Positions 26,201 through 35,087 of a DNA stretch of 64,000 nucleotides are shown here, piece after piece. Every line of letters starts with the position of its first letter. The first letter of the stretch is position 1. Source of the stretch: JACSRF01 sp963695505 (GTDB lineage: Bacteria > Chloroflexota > Anaerolineae > Promineifilales > Promineifilaceae); assembly GCA_963695505.1 (NCBI GenBank), contig CAVOGX010000006.1:124001-188000 (forward strand), given 5' to 3'. A program made the translations under genes and the position numbers. A model generated the notes under the pieces. The model worked only from the letters and a program-made list of their open reading frames with translations, was not told the origin of the DNA and ran no database searches.

Positions 26201-29200
26201 GTAGGAACCGCCAAACTCCGGTGTAAAGCTGGCGGTGGCTCGCCCCTGGCCGTTGGTGGTCACCTGTACGCGGGCGACTTCTGTGTCCACCGGCTCCCAA
26301 ATAGTGCGGTAGAAACCGAAGTCCGCACTGCGTTGCCGCTGCCACTGCCGTTCGTAGAAAATGACCTCGACGGGCTGATTGCCCACAGTTTGCCCTTCCC
26401 AATTGACGCTAATGAGGTCTACGGCCGTTTCTTGTCCGGCGCTGGTGACGTAATCAGCTGGCTTAACGCCGACGTAAGCATTGGCGGCGTGGAAGGTAAC
26501 GCTGGTGCGGCTGCTGACGGGGAAGTTGGAGAGGTCTTGCACGTTGGCCTCAACGGTTACGGTGCGGCTGCCAACCTCTACGTCCCGCAGTAGGTCAGCG
26601 GGCAGGGTGATGACGAGACGGCCGTTGCTGTCTGTCTTACCCTCGCCGCCGATCAGGTAGTTGCCCGCCTCGCCACCCCCGCCGGGGATAGGACCAAAGT
26701 CGCGGTAGAAAAAGTTGGCGTTATCGCCATAGCTGTAGTAAGGGCCAGGCACATTGAGGAAGTAACTTTGTTCAGAGATAGACCAGTTAACCGTCAGATC
26801 GGCCGCCGGACCACCAAAGAAGTAGCTGGCCTCCACGGTGACCTCCACTTCTTCGCCGCGCAGCGCTTCGGTTTGGGAAGGCGTCACGCCTACCAGAAAT
26901 TCCGGGCGGCGGTATTCGGCTACGGTGAACTGGCGCGCGGTGTCGTAGTTTTGGTCGCGCATGCTGAACTGGTACGTGCCCAGGGGCACGTCATCGGGCA
27001 GCACGTAGCTGCCGTCGAAAGTGCCGTCGGGGTTAAGGCTGAAGTTTAAGCTTTCGTTGAGGCTGTTTTCTTCAAAGTAAAAGGCAGGCGCCAGGTCAAC
27101 GCGCACGTTTTTGGGGCCGGGCAGAAAGTAACGGCCGTAATTGGCGTCGCGCACAATGCCCTTGTAGTAGATCGTGTCCCCCGGCCGGTAAATGGGCCGG
27201 TCGGTGTAAATGTAAGCGAAGGTGGGCGTTGGTGGGTTGTAGGCGACGTTCAAGCCAAATTCCCAGGGGGAAATGCCCTGCATCCCAACTACTGCTGCCA
27301 ATGCCGAAGCCGACTTCGCCGGGCTGGTTGCTGACGACGGTGACACCGCGCAAGATAATCGGGGCGGGTATCGCGGGTGAAATTGGCAAAACCATTGTTG
27401 TCGGAAACGGCCGTGCCAATTTCCACGCCGCGCACGTTGTATAGAACCAGGCTGAGTCCGGAGACGGGCTGCCCGCAGGCAATGTCCGTCACCCACACGT
27501 GTATTTCGCCAAACATCTCTTTGACGACGAGGTTGGTATCGCCGAGGATGAGCAAATTGCGCTGATTTTGCCAGTAGCGGCGTCTTGCGGTCAATTTCCG
27601 GTGCGTCCACACTGAGCAGATAGACGCCGGTGGGCAGCGTGCCGCCATCGGCCAGGGAAACGGTCGTGACGCCATCTGGTCATCCAACTTCAGGTGACCA
27701 GGTTTGCAGCGTCTGGGCGTGGGCCGGTAATCGTGCAAATTATAAGGATCGATTACCAGGTTCAGGGGCAGCCCCAAGTTGTAAAGGGCCAGGTTCAGCT
27801 CCGAAACGTTGCGGTTGACGATCTCTACCTGGGTGGTGAAGCTGGTGCTGAGCTGGCTGATGCGCTGCGGCAGATTGAAAGAGGCAATGGGATCGAAGTC
27901 GGGGGTGTGGAAGCCAGGCGTAATCCTGCCCCAGGGTGTTACCATAGGGATCGGCGGCGTCACCGGGCAGGTAATGCGGTATATTCGGTGTTCCGATCCA
28001 GTGCAAATCTAAGGTAAAGTTGGTAATCGACATCGTCAAAGATAGTAATTGACGCGGCGTGGTTCGGGATCGATGGGGATACGGCCGTCCATGGTTTCCC
28101 AATCCATCGGCGAGGCAAAGCTGAATGGAGACGCCGCGCTGCCAGCGGTCGGCTCGCTGTTCTTGAGCCGGCTGGTGGAAACGACGGCGGGGAAGGGCAC
28201 GGTGGTGAAGCCGCTGATCGTGTCTCGGCCAGACTGGCTTCGCCGCTGGCTGACCGCGCGCCGGTCACGCCAACCTGGTAATTGGTTTCCAGTTCCAAAC
28301 GCTGGCGGGGCGTGATGGTGAGAACGCGGTCGTCGTCGCTCCATTGGTAGTTCAAACTGGCGGTATTGGACGCTGTGCTGCGGCAGGGAAACGGCCGGCT
28401 TCTGTGCTGGCGCGCTCCATGGGCATGTTAAAGGTGATGGTGATTGGGCCGTCTGGATCAACCAATTCAGCTGCCATTGGCGGCGGATCAATGGCCGACG
28501 ACGCTGGGCCGCAGAGTCGTAAACTGCCAGTCGTAATCATCAGCCAGCAGGCCGCCGGTGATATCTTCCAAACCGGCGGTTATCTGGGCGCGGTAAGTCG
28601 TGGCTCCCGCGAAGGGATGTTCGGGCACAAAGCGATAAATGCTGGTGGAGACCCATTCGCCGCTGCCAGGGACGGCCGGATCGAAGTGTTAGCGGCTGGG
28701 GTAATTCGGCTTGCTGGCCGGTGCTGACCAGCGGCACAACGGGGCGGTTGAACAAAACGGTGATAGCGCCATCTGTCTGCACTTCGGCGACCCCGTCGCC
28801 GGGGATCACCTGGCTGACTTCCAGAAAGCCGACGGTCTGCACCTGGAAGATCAGCGCCGCCTTGTAGGGATTGGCCGTTTTCACTTGCTGCGCCTTCGTT
28901 GATGCGCACACGGTAGCTGCTGCTGCCGTTTCAGGCTGCTGCGCGGCGTGAAGACCAAGGTGTCGGCACGCGGCCAGGTGAAACTGCCGGAAACGGTGCG
29001 GGTCGTCAGAAATGGCAAAGGCAGCCTCGACGGATTCCTGTATCCATCGGTTGGTCAAAGCGGACGGTGATGGCGCCGTCCAGCAGGGATTCTTCGCCGG
29101 GAGCGGGGCTGCTGTAGACGACTTGGGGCGGCCAGTCGATGTCGGCCGGGTCGAGGCGGAAATGGGGGCAGTGGGTTGGGGAACGGCCGTTGCTGCCGCC

Positions 29201-29346
29201 GGTGGGGTTGCTTCGGTGGGCAGAACCGTGGTGGGCATGGCCGTAGGCAGCGGCTGGTCAGGCTCCTCGTCCCGGCGGCAGGCTGTTGCCACCAGCAAGC
29301 TAAGCAAGAGCAGCAGTAAAAATTTTAATAATCGTGACTTACGCAT
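23261..29346 (-). CDS. alpha-2-macroglobulin-family lipoprotein (many frameshifts)
   Basis: About 2,000 residues in all. The start is ATG 29346 (GGAGAT upstream). A lipobox ends in LLVATAC, and a Pro/Thr spacer follows. The MG domains include the family block YTDRPIYRPGDTIYYKG near 27190. The alpha-2-macroglobulin core reads LPDSLTTWRLSSKAVT near 25340 and the helical thioester domain has GGWGWCYSGERNDYLTAYVL near 24560. The C-terminal domain ends GLLFTIVEE. These proteins trap proteases in the periplasm or at the surface. The thioester motif normally CxEQ reads CAHA here (Cys codon 24746-24748), so covalent trapping may be lost. About ten frameshifts interrupt the gene, for example near 23815, 24160, 25900, 27290, 27640, 27930 and 28370. 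Confidence 0.88.
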
Positions 29347-29585
29347 GTTGTTTGGTATCTCCTGTTTTCCGCCTTCCCCGTAAAGGTGGTGTTTTGGGGA
29401 AAGGCAAAGCATCTTAATTGGGATTCAGTGGATTATTTTGCCAGACCAATGAAAGGGAATTTTTCCACTTTTCCACACTTGCACTATAGCAAAATCTCCC
29501 TCAAATGCACAAGTGGCGCGGTCGGCTTCGCAGGTGCTTCGGTGGGTGATGGTGTGGAAACGGCCGTTTCCTGAGAAAAAGGTCG

Positions 29586-29614
29586 TTGACAATCAGCCTG
29601 GGCCATGCTATGGT
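29586..29614 (+). promoter_or_regulatory. promoter of the pheA-aroF leader
   Basis: Consensus -35 TTGACA (29586-29591), exact 17-base spacer, -10 TATGGT (29609-29614). Transcription would start near 29621, giving a leader of about 350 bases before pheA. Confidence 0.7.
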
Positions 29615-29663
29615 TTGCACGGATTAAATTGTAGGAGAAAGGCAACCTGTCCCATAAAGAAGC

Positions 29664-29852
29664 ATGAATCATCAACATCTTCCATCGTTAGTAAAAGGCA
29701 AATCTGACATCCGCAATCAGGCGGTTGCAGTGACTGATTCCCCACGTCTTCCCTGGCGTGGGTTTGTTTTTGCTAGCTGGGCTCGTTTTTGGAGCTTCTT
29801 TTTTGGCTGCGAGAAGCCATTCCTCCCTTACAGGATAATCCCTGGCAGATAG
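29664..29852 (+). CDS. putative Phe/Trp-rich leader peptide of pheA-aroF
   Basis: 62-codon frame starting ATG 29664 with a weak GAAG upstream. Residues 31-56 hold 7 Phe, 3 Trp and 1 Tyr in 26 positions (WRGFVFASWARFWSFFFGCE, then KPFLPY), including three Phe in a row. The frame ends 18 bases before a strong terminator that precedes prephenate dehydratase. That is the architecture of an attenuator leader peptide, in which ribosome stalling at Phe or Trp codons reports on amino-acid supply. The peptide itself probably has no other function. The start is less certain than the aromatic cluster. Confidence 0.65.
   Translation: MNHQHLPSLVKGKSDIRNQAVAVTDSPRLPWRGFVFASWARFWSFFFGCEKPFLPYRIIPGR
29741..29773 (+). 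promoter_or_regulatory. first leader hairpin (pause or early terminator) inside the leader frame
   Basis: CCCACG (29741-29746) pairs with CGTGGG (29757-29762) and is followed by TTTGTTTTTG, whose U-rich tract encodes Phe-Val-Phe of the leader peptide. It would serve as a pause hairpin coupling ribosome and polymerase. Confidence 0.5.
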
Positions 29853-29904
29853 ACACCAGGGTCAGGGCAGAAGGGCGAGGAATGGCAACATCCTCGCCCT
29901 TTTT
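29820..29904 (+). terminator. pheA attenuator (terminator with alternative pairing)
   Basis: Terminator: AAGGGCGAGGA (29871-29881) with TCCTCGCCCTT (29891-29901) and TTTT, 9-base loop. Competing segment: TCCTCCCTT (29820-29828, within the last leader codons) can pair with AAGGG and AGGA of the same left arm, with a 2-base bulge. A third stem, CCCTGG/CCAGGG (29840-29845, 29856-29861), covers the leader stop. A ribosome stalled on the Phe codons would leave 29820-29828 free and block termination; a ribosome at the stop would favour it. Hairpins are seen; the mechanism is inferred. Confidence 0.65.
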
Positions 29905-29968
29905 GGTTTCAGGCGCATGGAGACAGAAAATTGAAGATTACAGGCCATTGGCCAGCAGGAGGTTATGG

Positions 29969-30832
29969 ATGACTATTGTGGCATTTCAGGGCGAACACGG
30001 AGCGTATTCCGAGGAAGCCATTCGCCAGCATTTCGGCGATGAGGTAGAGACGCTGCCCTGCCGCGCCTTTGAGCATATATTTGAGGCAGTGGTGGACGGC
30101 CGTTCCACGTTGGGGGCAGTGCCGGTGGAAAACTCGACAGCAGGGAGCATCAATAAAGCATTTGATCTGTTGCTGGACCATGACCTGAAGGTGCACGGCG
30201 AGATTTTGCTGCGGGTGCGGCACAATTTGCTGGCGACGCCAGGCCACGCTGCGCAAATTACCCATGTGCGCAGCCATCCGCAGGCTTTGGCCCAGTGCGA
30301 AGAGTACCTGAACCGCCATGGGTATACGGCCGTTCCCTGGTACGATACCGCCGGCAGCGCTAAAGACCTGGCCGAAAAACCGGCCGACGGGGTCGCCGTC
30401 ATTGCCAGCCGGCTGGCGGCGCAAACCTACGGCCTGGAAATTGTCGCCGAGCACATCGAAGACATGGCCCACAACTACACCCGCTTCTTTGTCATTGGCA
30501 AAGGGGAGCCGCCGCGCGCGCCCAAAAGTAAAACCAGCCTGATCTTTGCCGTACCCAACACCCCCGGCTCGCTGCTGGCCGCCCTCAGTGAATTTGCCAG
30601 CCGTGACATTAACCTGACCAAGCTGGAAAGCCGCCCGCGCCGCAACCGCACCTGGGAATACATTTTTTACGTGGATTTTGAAGGGCACTGGCAGGATGCC
30701 CACTGCCGTGACGCCCTGGTGGGCCTGCTCAACTGCGCCGCTTTCGTCAAATTGTTGGGCAGCTACCCTGCCGCTCAACCGCTGAATGGCAACGGCCGTT
30801 CCGTGGCCCAACGGGAACTCTTGCAAATTTAG
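29969..30832 (+). CDS. pheA: prephenate dehydratase
   Basis: 287-residue monofunctional enzyme converting prephenate to phenylpyruvate for phenylalanine synthesis. The PDT domain starts MTIVAFQGEHGAYSEEAI and contains GAVPVENSTAGSINKAFDLL. A C-terminal ACT domain (SLIFAVPNTPGSLLAALSEF) includes ESRPRRNRTWEYIFYVDFEG, the ESRP motif that binds Phe for feedback inhibition. ATG 29969 is chosen over upstream in-frame starts because AGGAGG lies 6 bases before it and the conserved protein begins there. It is followed by a DAHP synthase 83 bases later, apparently one operon behind the attenuator. Confidence 0.96.
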   Translation: MTIVAFQGEHGAYSEEAIRQHFGDEVETLPCRAFEHIFEAVVDGRSTLGAVPVENSTAGSINKAFDLLLDHDLKVHGEILLRVRHNLLATPGHAAQITHVRSHPQALAQCEEYLNRHGYTAVPWYDTAGSAKDLAEKPADGVAVIASRLAAQTYGLEIVAEHIEDMAHNYTRFFVIGKGEPPRAPKSKTSLIFAVPNTPGSLLAALSEFASRDINLTKLESRPRRNRTWEYIFYVDFEGHWQDAHCRDALVGLLNCAAFVKLLGSYPAAQPLNGNGRSVAQRELLQI

Positions 30833-30914
30833 CAGAGGAGCAACGGAGCAGAGGTGAACAATTCCCCCTTGCTCCCCCGCTCCCTTACCACCTTCCACAA
30901 GGAGACAATTTATC

Positions 30915-31976
30915 ATGATCGTCGTCATGAACCCCAACGCTCTGGCTTCGCAAATCGGAGCCGTCATTGCCAAAGCGGAACAGCTTGGCTGCCAGCCTCA
31001 CCCCATTTTTGGGGAAGATCGCACCGTTGTCGCCCTGGTGGGCGATCTGACCCAGGTGGTGCGCGAAACCTTTGAGCAAATGGCCGGCGTAGCCAAAGTG
31101 CTGCGCATTCAGGACCCGTACAAGCTTTCCAGCCGCAACACGCGCCAGGAAAACACCCTGGTAGAGGTGAACGGCAGCGGTGTAATTTTGGGTGGGCCGG
31201 AAATTGTGGTCATGGCCGGGCCGTGCAGCGTGGAAAGTAGGGAGCAAATCGTGGAAACGGCCGTTGCTGTCAAAGAAGCGGGGGCTAAAGTGCTGCGCGG
31301 CGGCGCTTTCAAACCCCGCACCAGTCCCTACAGCTTCCAGGGTCTGGGCCTCAAAGGGCTGGAATACCTGGCCGAGGCCCGTGCCCTCACCGGGCTGCCC
31401 ATCATCACCGAAGTCATGACCGTAGAAACGGTGCCCCTGGTGGCCGAATACGCCGACATTTTGCAAATTGGCGCGCGCAACATGCAAAACTACGGCCTGC
31501 TGCAGGCCGTGGGCAAAGTGTCCAAGCCTGTGCTCCTCAAACGCGCCCTCAGCGGCACCGTCAAGGAGCTGCTCATGTGCGCCGAGTACATCATCAGCAG
31601 CGGCAATAGCCATGTGCTGGTTTGCGAGCGCGGCATTCGCACCTATGAAACCGCCATGCGCAACACCTTTGACCTGAATGCCGTGCCCTGGCTGAAGCAG
31701 CACAGCCATTTGCCCGTGGTGGCCGATCCTTCCCACGGCACGGGACTGCGCGAACTGGTGGGGCCCATGTCCAAAGCGGCCGTAGCCGCCGGGGCTGATG
31801 CCCTGATTTTGGAGGTGCACCCCGATCCGGATAATGCCGTCAGTGATGGCCGGCAGAGCCTGACTCTTGAAGGCTTTGCCCAGCTTATGCGCGAACTGCG
31901 CCGCCTGGCCGAAGCATTAGACCGCTCGATTGGGCAGCCGTTAGTGGCCGTGAATGGCAATGGGCATCATGCGTGA
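30915..31976 (+). CDS. aroF: 3-deoxy-7-phosphoheptulonate (DAHP) synthase, type I-beta with N-terminal regulatory domain
   Basis: 353 residues. It condenses PEP and erythrose-4-phosphate, the first step of aromatic amino-acid synthesis. Residues 1-75 form the ferredoxin-like regulatory domain seen in Thermotoga-type enzymes (MIVVMNPNALASQIGAVIAK). The barrel follows with MAGPCSVESREQI, LRGGAFKPRTSPYSFQGLG, LQIGARNMQNYGLL, PVLLKRALSGTVKELL, VADPSHGTG and EVHPDPDNAVSDG, which carry the metal and PEP ligands. RBS AAGGAG lies 11 bases before the ATG. It shares a transcript with pheA, so both steps would be under one attenuator. Confidence 0.96.
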   Translation: MIVVMNPNALASQIGAVIAKAEQLGCQPHPIFGEDRTVVALVGDLTQVVRETFEQMAGVAKVLRIQDPYKLSSRNTRQENTLVEVNGSGVILGGPEIVVMAGPCSVESREQIVETAVAVKEAGAKVLRGGAFKPRTSPYSFQGLGLKGLEYLAEARALTGLPIITEVMTVETVPLVAEYADILQIGARNMQNYGLLQAVGKVSKPVLLKRALSGTVKELLMCAEYIISSGNSHVLVCERGIRTYETAMRNTFDLNAVPWLKQHSHLPVVADPSHGTGLRELVGPMSKAAVAAGADALILEVHPDPDNAVSDGRQSLTLEGFAQLMRELRRLAEALDRSIGQPLVAVNGNGHHA

Positions 31977-32009
31977 TGCGTGAAACGTGACAATTTTTCA
32001 CGCATCACG
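31972..32009 (+). terminator. 13-bp hairpin overlapping the aroF stop codon
   Basis: CGTGATGCGTGAA (31972-31984) and TTCACGCATCACG (31997-32009) are perfectly complementary with a 12-base loop. The stop TGA (31974-31976) is inside the left arm. There is no strong T-tract, so termination is likely but not certain. Confidence 0.5.
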
Positions 32010-32024
32010 TATCAAGTTTCAGGG

Positions 32025-32030
32025 TAAAAT
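32025..32030 (+). promoter_or_regulatory. -10 box of tadA, leaderless type
   Basis: TAAAAT ends 6 bases before the tadA ATG at 32037; no Shine-Dalgarno lies between, so translation would begin at or near the 5' end. Confidence 0.45.
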
Positions 32031-32036
32031 TTCACT

Positions 32037-32537
32037 ATGGCCAAACTTCATCCCGACAATCCCGACGACGCTGTTTACCCGGAGGACGCCCACTGGATGC
32101 GGTCGGCACTGGTCGAAGCGCAAAAAGCTGCGGCATTGGGCGAAGTGCCGGTGGGCGCGGTGGCGGTGTGGCAGGGGCAGGTCATTGGGCGCGGCTACAA
32201 TCGCAAAGAAGACACCCATGACCCTACGGCCCATGCCGAAATCATTGCCCTGCGGGAAGCCGCGGCCTTTTTGCAAAACTGGCGGCTGATTGAGGTAACC
32301 CTGTACTGCACGCTGGAGCCGTGCCCCATGTGCGCTGGAGCCATGATCCAGGGGCGGCTGCACCGCTTGGTATACGGCGGCAAAGACACCCGCTTTGGCG
32401 CTGACGATTCTGTGGTGAGCGTCATCCGCGAAGAGGCGTTCAACCATCGCGTGGCCGTCACCGGCGGCGTTTTGGAAGAAGAATCAGTTGCACTTCTACA
32501 GGAATTCTTTAAAATGCTGAGAAATCAAGCGCCGTAG
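32037..32537 (+). CDS. tadA: tRNA-specific adenosine deaminase
   Basis: 166-residue zinc enzyme making inosine at the wobble base of tRNA-Arg(ACG). The cytidine-deaminase fold motifs are complete: PVGAVAV, the catalytic HAEIIAL (His ligand and proton-shuttle Glu) and the zinc cysteines in EPCPMCAGAM. VYGGKDTRFGADDS and the C-terminal FKMLRN fit TadA rather than free-nucleotide deaminases. It lies next to a tRNA-Ser gene. The -10 box 6 bases upstream suggests a leaderless message. Confidence 0.95.
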   Translation: MAKLHPDNPDDAVYPEDAHWMRSALVEAQKAAALGEVPVGAVAVWQGQVIGRGYNRKEDTHDPTAHAEIIALREAAAFLQNWRLIEVTLYCTLEPCPMCAGAMIQGRLHRLVYGGKDTRFGADDSVVSVIREEAFNHRVAVTGGVLEEESVALLQEFFKMLRNQAP

Positions 32538-32591
32538 GCAATTGAAAAACTGCTCAAGTCAGCATTCAGCATTCACAATTTAGCATTTTTT

Positions 32592-32678
32592 GGAGAGGTG
32601 CCGGAGTGGACGATCGGGGCGCTCTCGAAAAGCGTTGTGGCCGTGAGGTCACCGTGGGTTCGAATCCCACCCTCTCCG
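32592..32678 (+). tRNA. tRNA-Ser (anticodon CGA)
   Basis: Acceptor GGAGAGG (32592-32598) pairs with CCTCTCC (32671-32677), discriminator G. The anticodon loop CTCGAAA reads CGA. A long variable arm (TTGTGGCCGTGAGGTCAC region) marks a class II tRNA. T-arm GTGGGTTCGAATCCCAC. The 3' CCA is not encoded. Confidence 0.96.
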
Positions 32679-32686
32679 CTGTAAAA

Positions 32687-32712
32687 GGACACTCATTGCG
32701 AGTGTCTTTTTT
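32687..32712 (+). terminator. tRNA-Ser terminator
   Basis: GACACTC (32688-32694) with GAGTGTC (32700-32706), 5-base loop, followed by six T. Classic Rho-independent form. Confidence 0.9.
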
Positions 32713-32744
32713 GTGCCAAGGGATTTGCGCAGTTTTTGCGGGTC

Positions 32745-33527
32745 TTACAGTTCACGCTTCTCGGTGACGATAACAAAACCGCCGCCAATGAAAGCATCCT
32801 GGTGCGCCCAGCTTCCGGGAATGGCTTGGGGAGCTGGCTGCTTTGCGCGGCCAACATCAATAACTTGCTTGAGTTGCAGTTCGGACTCTAGCAAACCTTC
32901 AAAGATGTCGTCCATGTAATGCCGGTATTCAATGCCGCCATCTGCGCGCCGGTAGATTTTCTGCGCGTAAGGCCGGGCAATCCGGTAATGCTGATCGTCT
33001 GCTTCCACAGAATGGGCAACTGGTTGGTAATGCTTGGTTCGATAAAGGCCATTTGGCCGCAGGACCCTGGCCACTTCGCTATAAACCTGGCGCACGTTGG
33101 GCACATAGCTGAAGGAATCAGCCTGGAACACCAGGTCAAAAGAACTGTCGTCCAGCGCGGAAAGATCGCGCATGTCGGCTTGAACGCAGGTGATGGGGTA
33201 CCCGTAGTGCGCCGCTGCCCGCTGGTCACCGCGCAACTGCCCGGCCGTCAAATCCACCACGGTGACATTGGCGCCCAGCAGGCCGAAAACGGCCGTTTGC
33301 TGCCCACCCCCCGCCGCCAGGCACAGCACATCTTTGCCAGCCACGTTGGCGAAGATGATGGAGGGGGATATGCAGTCTAATGGTTCTGGCAAAGCGGCCA
33401 GTTCGCCATTGGCAAAGCGGCGCAGCAGGGACAGGTCAAGGTCGAGCCAGGGAATTGTGTAGCCAGAGCCTTTTTGCACCTCGTCTTCCCACAATTTTTG
33501 GTTGGCAACGGCCGTTTCGTCCATCAT
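32745..33527 (-). CDS. SAM-dependent methyltransferase
   Basis: 260-residue class I methyltransferase of unknown substrate. After an N-terminal helical lead (NQKLWEDEVQKGSGYTIPWL), motif I reads VLCLAAGGGQQTAVFGLLGA and is followed by VTVVDLTAGQLRGD. The post-I block is CVQADMRDLSALDDSSFDLV. The C-terminal end GGFVIVTEKREL is typical. Similar proteins are widespread orphans in Chloroflexota and Firmicutes. Convergent with tRNA-Ser. Confidence 0.85.
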   Translation of the reverse strand: MMDETAVANQKLWEDEVQKGSGYTIPWLDLDLSLLRRFANGELAALPEPLDCISPSIIFANVAGKDVLCLAAGGGQQTAVFGLLGANVTVVDLTAGQLRGDQRAAAHYGYPITCVQADMRDLSALDDSSFDLVFQADSFSYVPNVRQVYSEVARVLRPNGLYRTKHYQPVAHSVEADDQHYRIARPYAQKIYRRADGGIEYRHYMDDIFEGLLESELQLKQVIDVGRAKQPAPQAIPGSWAHQDAFIGGGFVIVTEKREL

Positions 33528-33590
33528 GCTATTGAAAACTCTTTACGGTTGATGAAATACACTGCTAAACACATTATAACGCATGACTTA

Positions 33591-34895
33591 TTATGTACGC
33601 GGCACAGCCAATCCTAACTCACTCACCGTATAGCCGGGAAACACCTCGCCCAACAGCGGATTGTTGAGCCGCTTGCGCAGAATTTCGCCCAGCACGTCGC
33701 GATAGTCGGTGGTGATGGCCAGGTCTCCCGGGCCGACAAGCTGCTCGTTGTGCAGGCCGGGCCAGTTGGTATAGACGGTACGGCCGTTTATGCCCCTGCC
33801 CAGCACCATCATCATATTCCCATGACCGTGGTCCGTGCCCAGGCCGCCATTTTCCTGGGCCCGCCGCCCAAACTCCGACATGACGACCACCGTTACCTTG
33901 TCCATCACATCGGCCAGATCCTCGTAGAAAGCAGCCAATCCAGCGCCCAGTTCCGCCAACAGGCGGGCTTGCAGCCCGTCCGCACCGCCCTGGGCCACGT
34001 GAGTATCCCAGCCACCCAGGTCCACACACGCTACTTCCACCCCCACGTCAGCGCGAATGAGCTGCGCCACCATTTGCATGGCCTGGCCAAATTCCTGTTC
34101 CGGGTAGGCGCGCCCCTGGGGTTGGTAGGGCGTGCTGTTTAGCTGGCCAAGGATTTTCATGGCCGCAAAAGTTTGGCTGGCAACGGCCGTTAACAGGGTT
34201 TCATCTTGCGCATACAGCGCCTGCAGCAGGGCGGCCATCTCATCTACGCGCTCCTCCGGCCCTTGCAGGTGGTAGTCGGCAATGGATTGCAGCGCCGTGG
34301 CGCTGACCGCTCCGGCTAGGGTGGTAGGCAGCATGTCCCCCACGCCAACAGCCCGCAGCGCCGACTCGTTGCCGGTGTCCAGGGTAGCCAGGTGGCGGGC
34401 CAGCCAGCCGGAGTAATTGCCGTCGCTGGCCGCGCCGCGCTCCATCAGGTCCATAGCCTCAAAGTGGGAGCGGGTCTCGTCGGGCGAACCGGTGGCATGG
34501 ATAAAAGCAGCATCGCCGGCCTGGTAAATGGCGTGCAGCGGTTCCAAAGCGGGATGCAAACCGAAAAAGCCGTCCAGGTCCAGGGTCCGGCCGTTTCTGT
34601 GACCGTTGTCGTCGGGGCGGGGAATGGCAATGGTGGGGCGCAGGTCGTAGTAACGGCCGTCGCCGTGGGGCACGACGATGTTCAGCCCATCGGCGCCGCC
34701 GCGCAGGAAAATGCAGACCAGCGTATCGCCCCGCGGGCCAACGTGCGGGTCCGCCAGGTGCAGGCGCGGCATCCAGGTGGGCAGAGCCAGCAGGCGGTTG
34801 CCAAAAAGCAGTCCACCGGCAGCTTGCAAGCTGCGCCCCAAAAAGGCGCGGCGGCTGACCTGGGCGTATTCGTTACAGTAGGTGGTTTGGGTCAT
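33591..34895 (-). CDS. DUF1501 family exported protein (Tat signal)
   Basis: 434 residues. The start is ATG 34895 (MTQTTYCNEY), with AAAGGAT upstream; an upstream in-frame ATG at 34925 is less likely. A twin-arginine-type signal SRRAFLGRSLQAAGG precedes the sulfatase-like DUF1501 domain: LVCIFLRGGADGLNIVVP, GWDTHVAQGGADG, VVVMSEFGRRAQENGG and GTDHGHGNMMMVLG with likely metal ligands. DUF1501 genes are commonly paired with DUF1800, as here downstream on the same strand order. Probably works outside the membrane; biochemical role unknown. Confidence 0.88.
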   Translation of the reverse strand: MTQTTYCNEYAQVSRRAFLGRSLQAAGGLLFGNRLLALPTWMPRLHLADPHVGPRGDTLVCIFLRGGADGLNIVVPHGDGRYYDLRPTIAIPRPDDNGHRNGRTLDLDGFFGLHPALEPLHAIYQAGDAAFIHATGSPDETRSHFEAMDLMERGAASDGNYSGWLARHLATLDTGNESALRAVGVGDMLPTTLAGAVSATALQSIADYHLQGPEERVDEMAALLQALYAQDETLLTAVASQTFAAMKILGQLNSTPYQPQGRAYPEQEFGQAMQMVAQLIRADVGVEVACVDLGGWDTHVAQGGADGLQARLLAELGAGLAAFYEDLADVMDKVTVVVMSEFGRRAQENGGLGTDHGHGNMMMVLGRGINGRTVYTNWPGLHNEQLVGPGDLAITTDYRDVLGEILRKRLNNPLLGEVFPGYTVSELGLAVPRT

Positions 34896-34948
34896 GGAAT
34901 ATCCTTTTTCGACTTGTGTTAACAACTGATTGGAGTCAAGTGAGTTTT

Positions 34949-35013
34949 AGACCTGCGAGGTTTCTAACTCTGGCGCATATGGAAACACAATTGTTAAAAA
35001 ACCTCGCAGGTCT
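34949..35013. repeat. palindromic repeat element, copy B
   Basis: Same 15-bp arms as copy A: AGACCTGCGAGGTTT at 34949-34963, its complement at 34999-35013. The loop is different apart from a TCTGG word, but the flank after the right arm (GGAAAAAATAAAAACGCCA) matches copy A. Next to it, at about 35055-35083, is a heptamer run AAAGCTA AAAGCTA ACGGCTA. Confidence 0.85.
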
Positions 35014-35087
35014 TCTCCGGAAAAAATAAAAACGCCAGTGCTCAATAACTGATTCTAAAAGCTAAAAGCTAACGGCTAACTGCCTGT

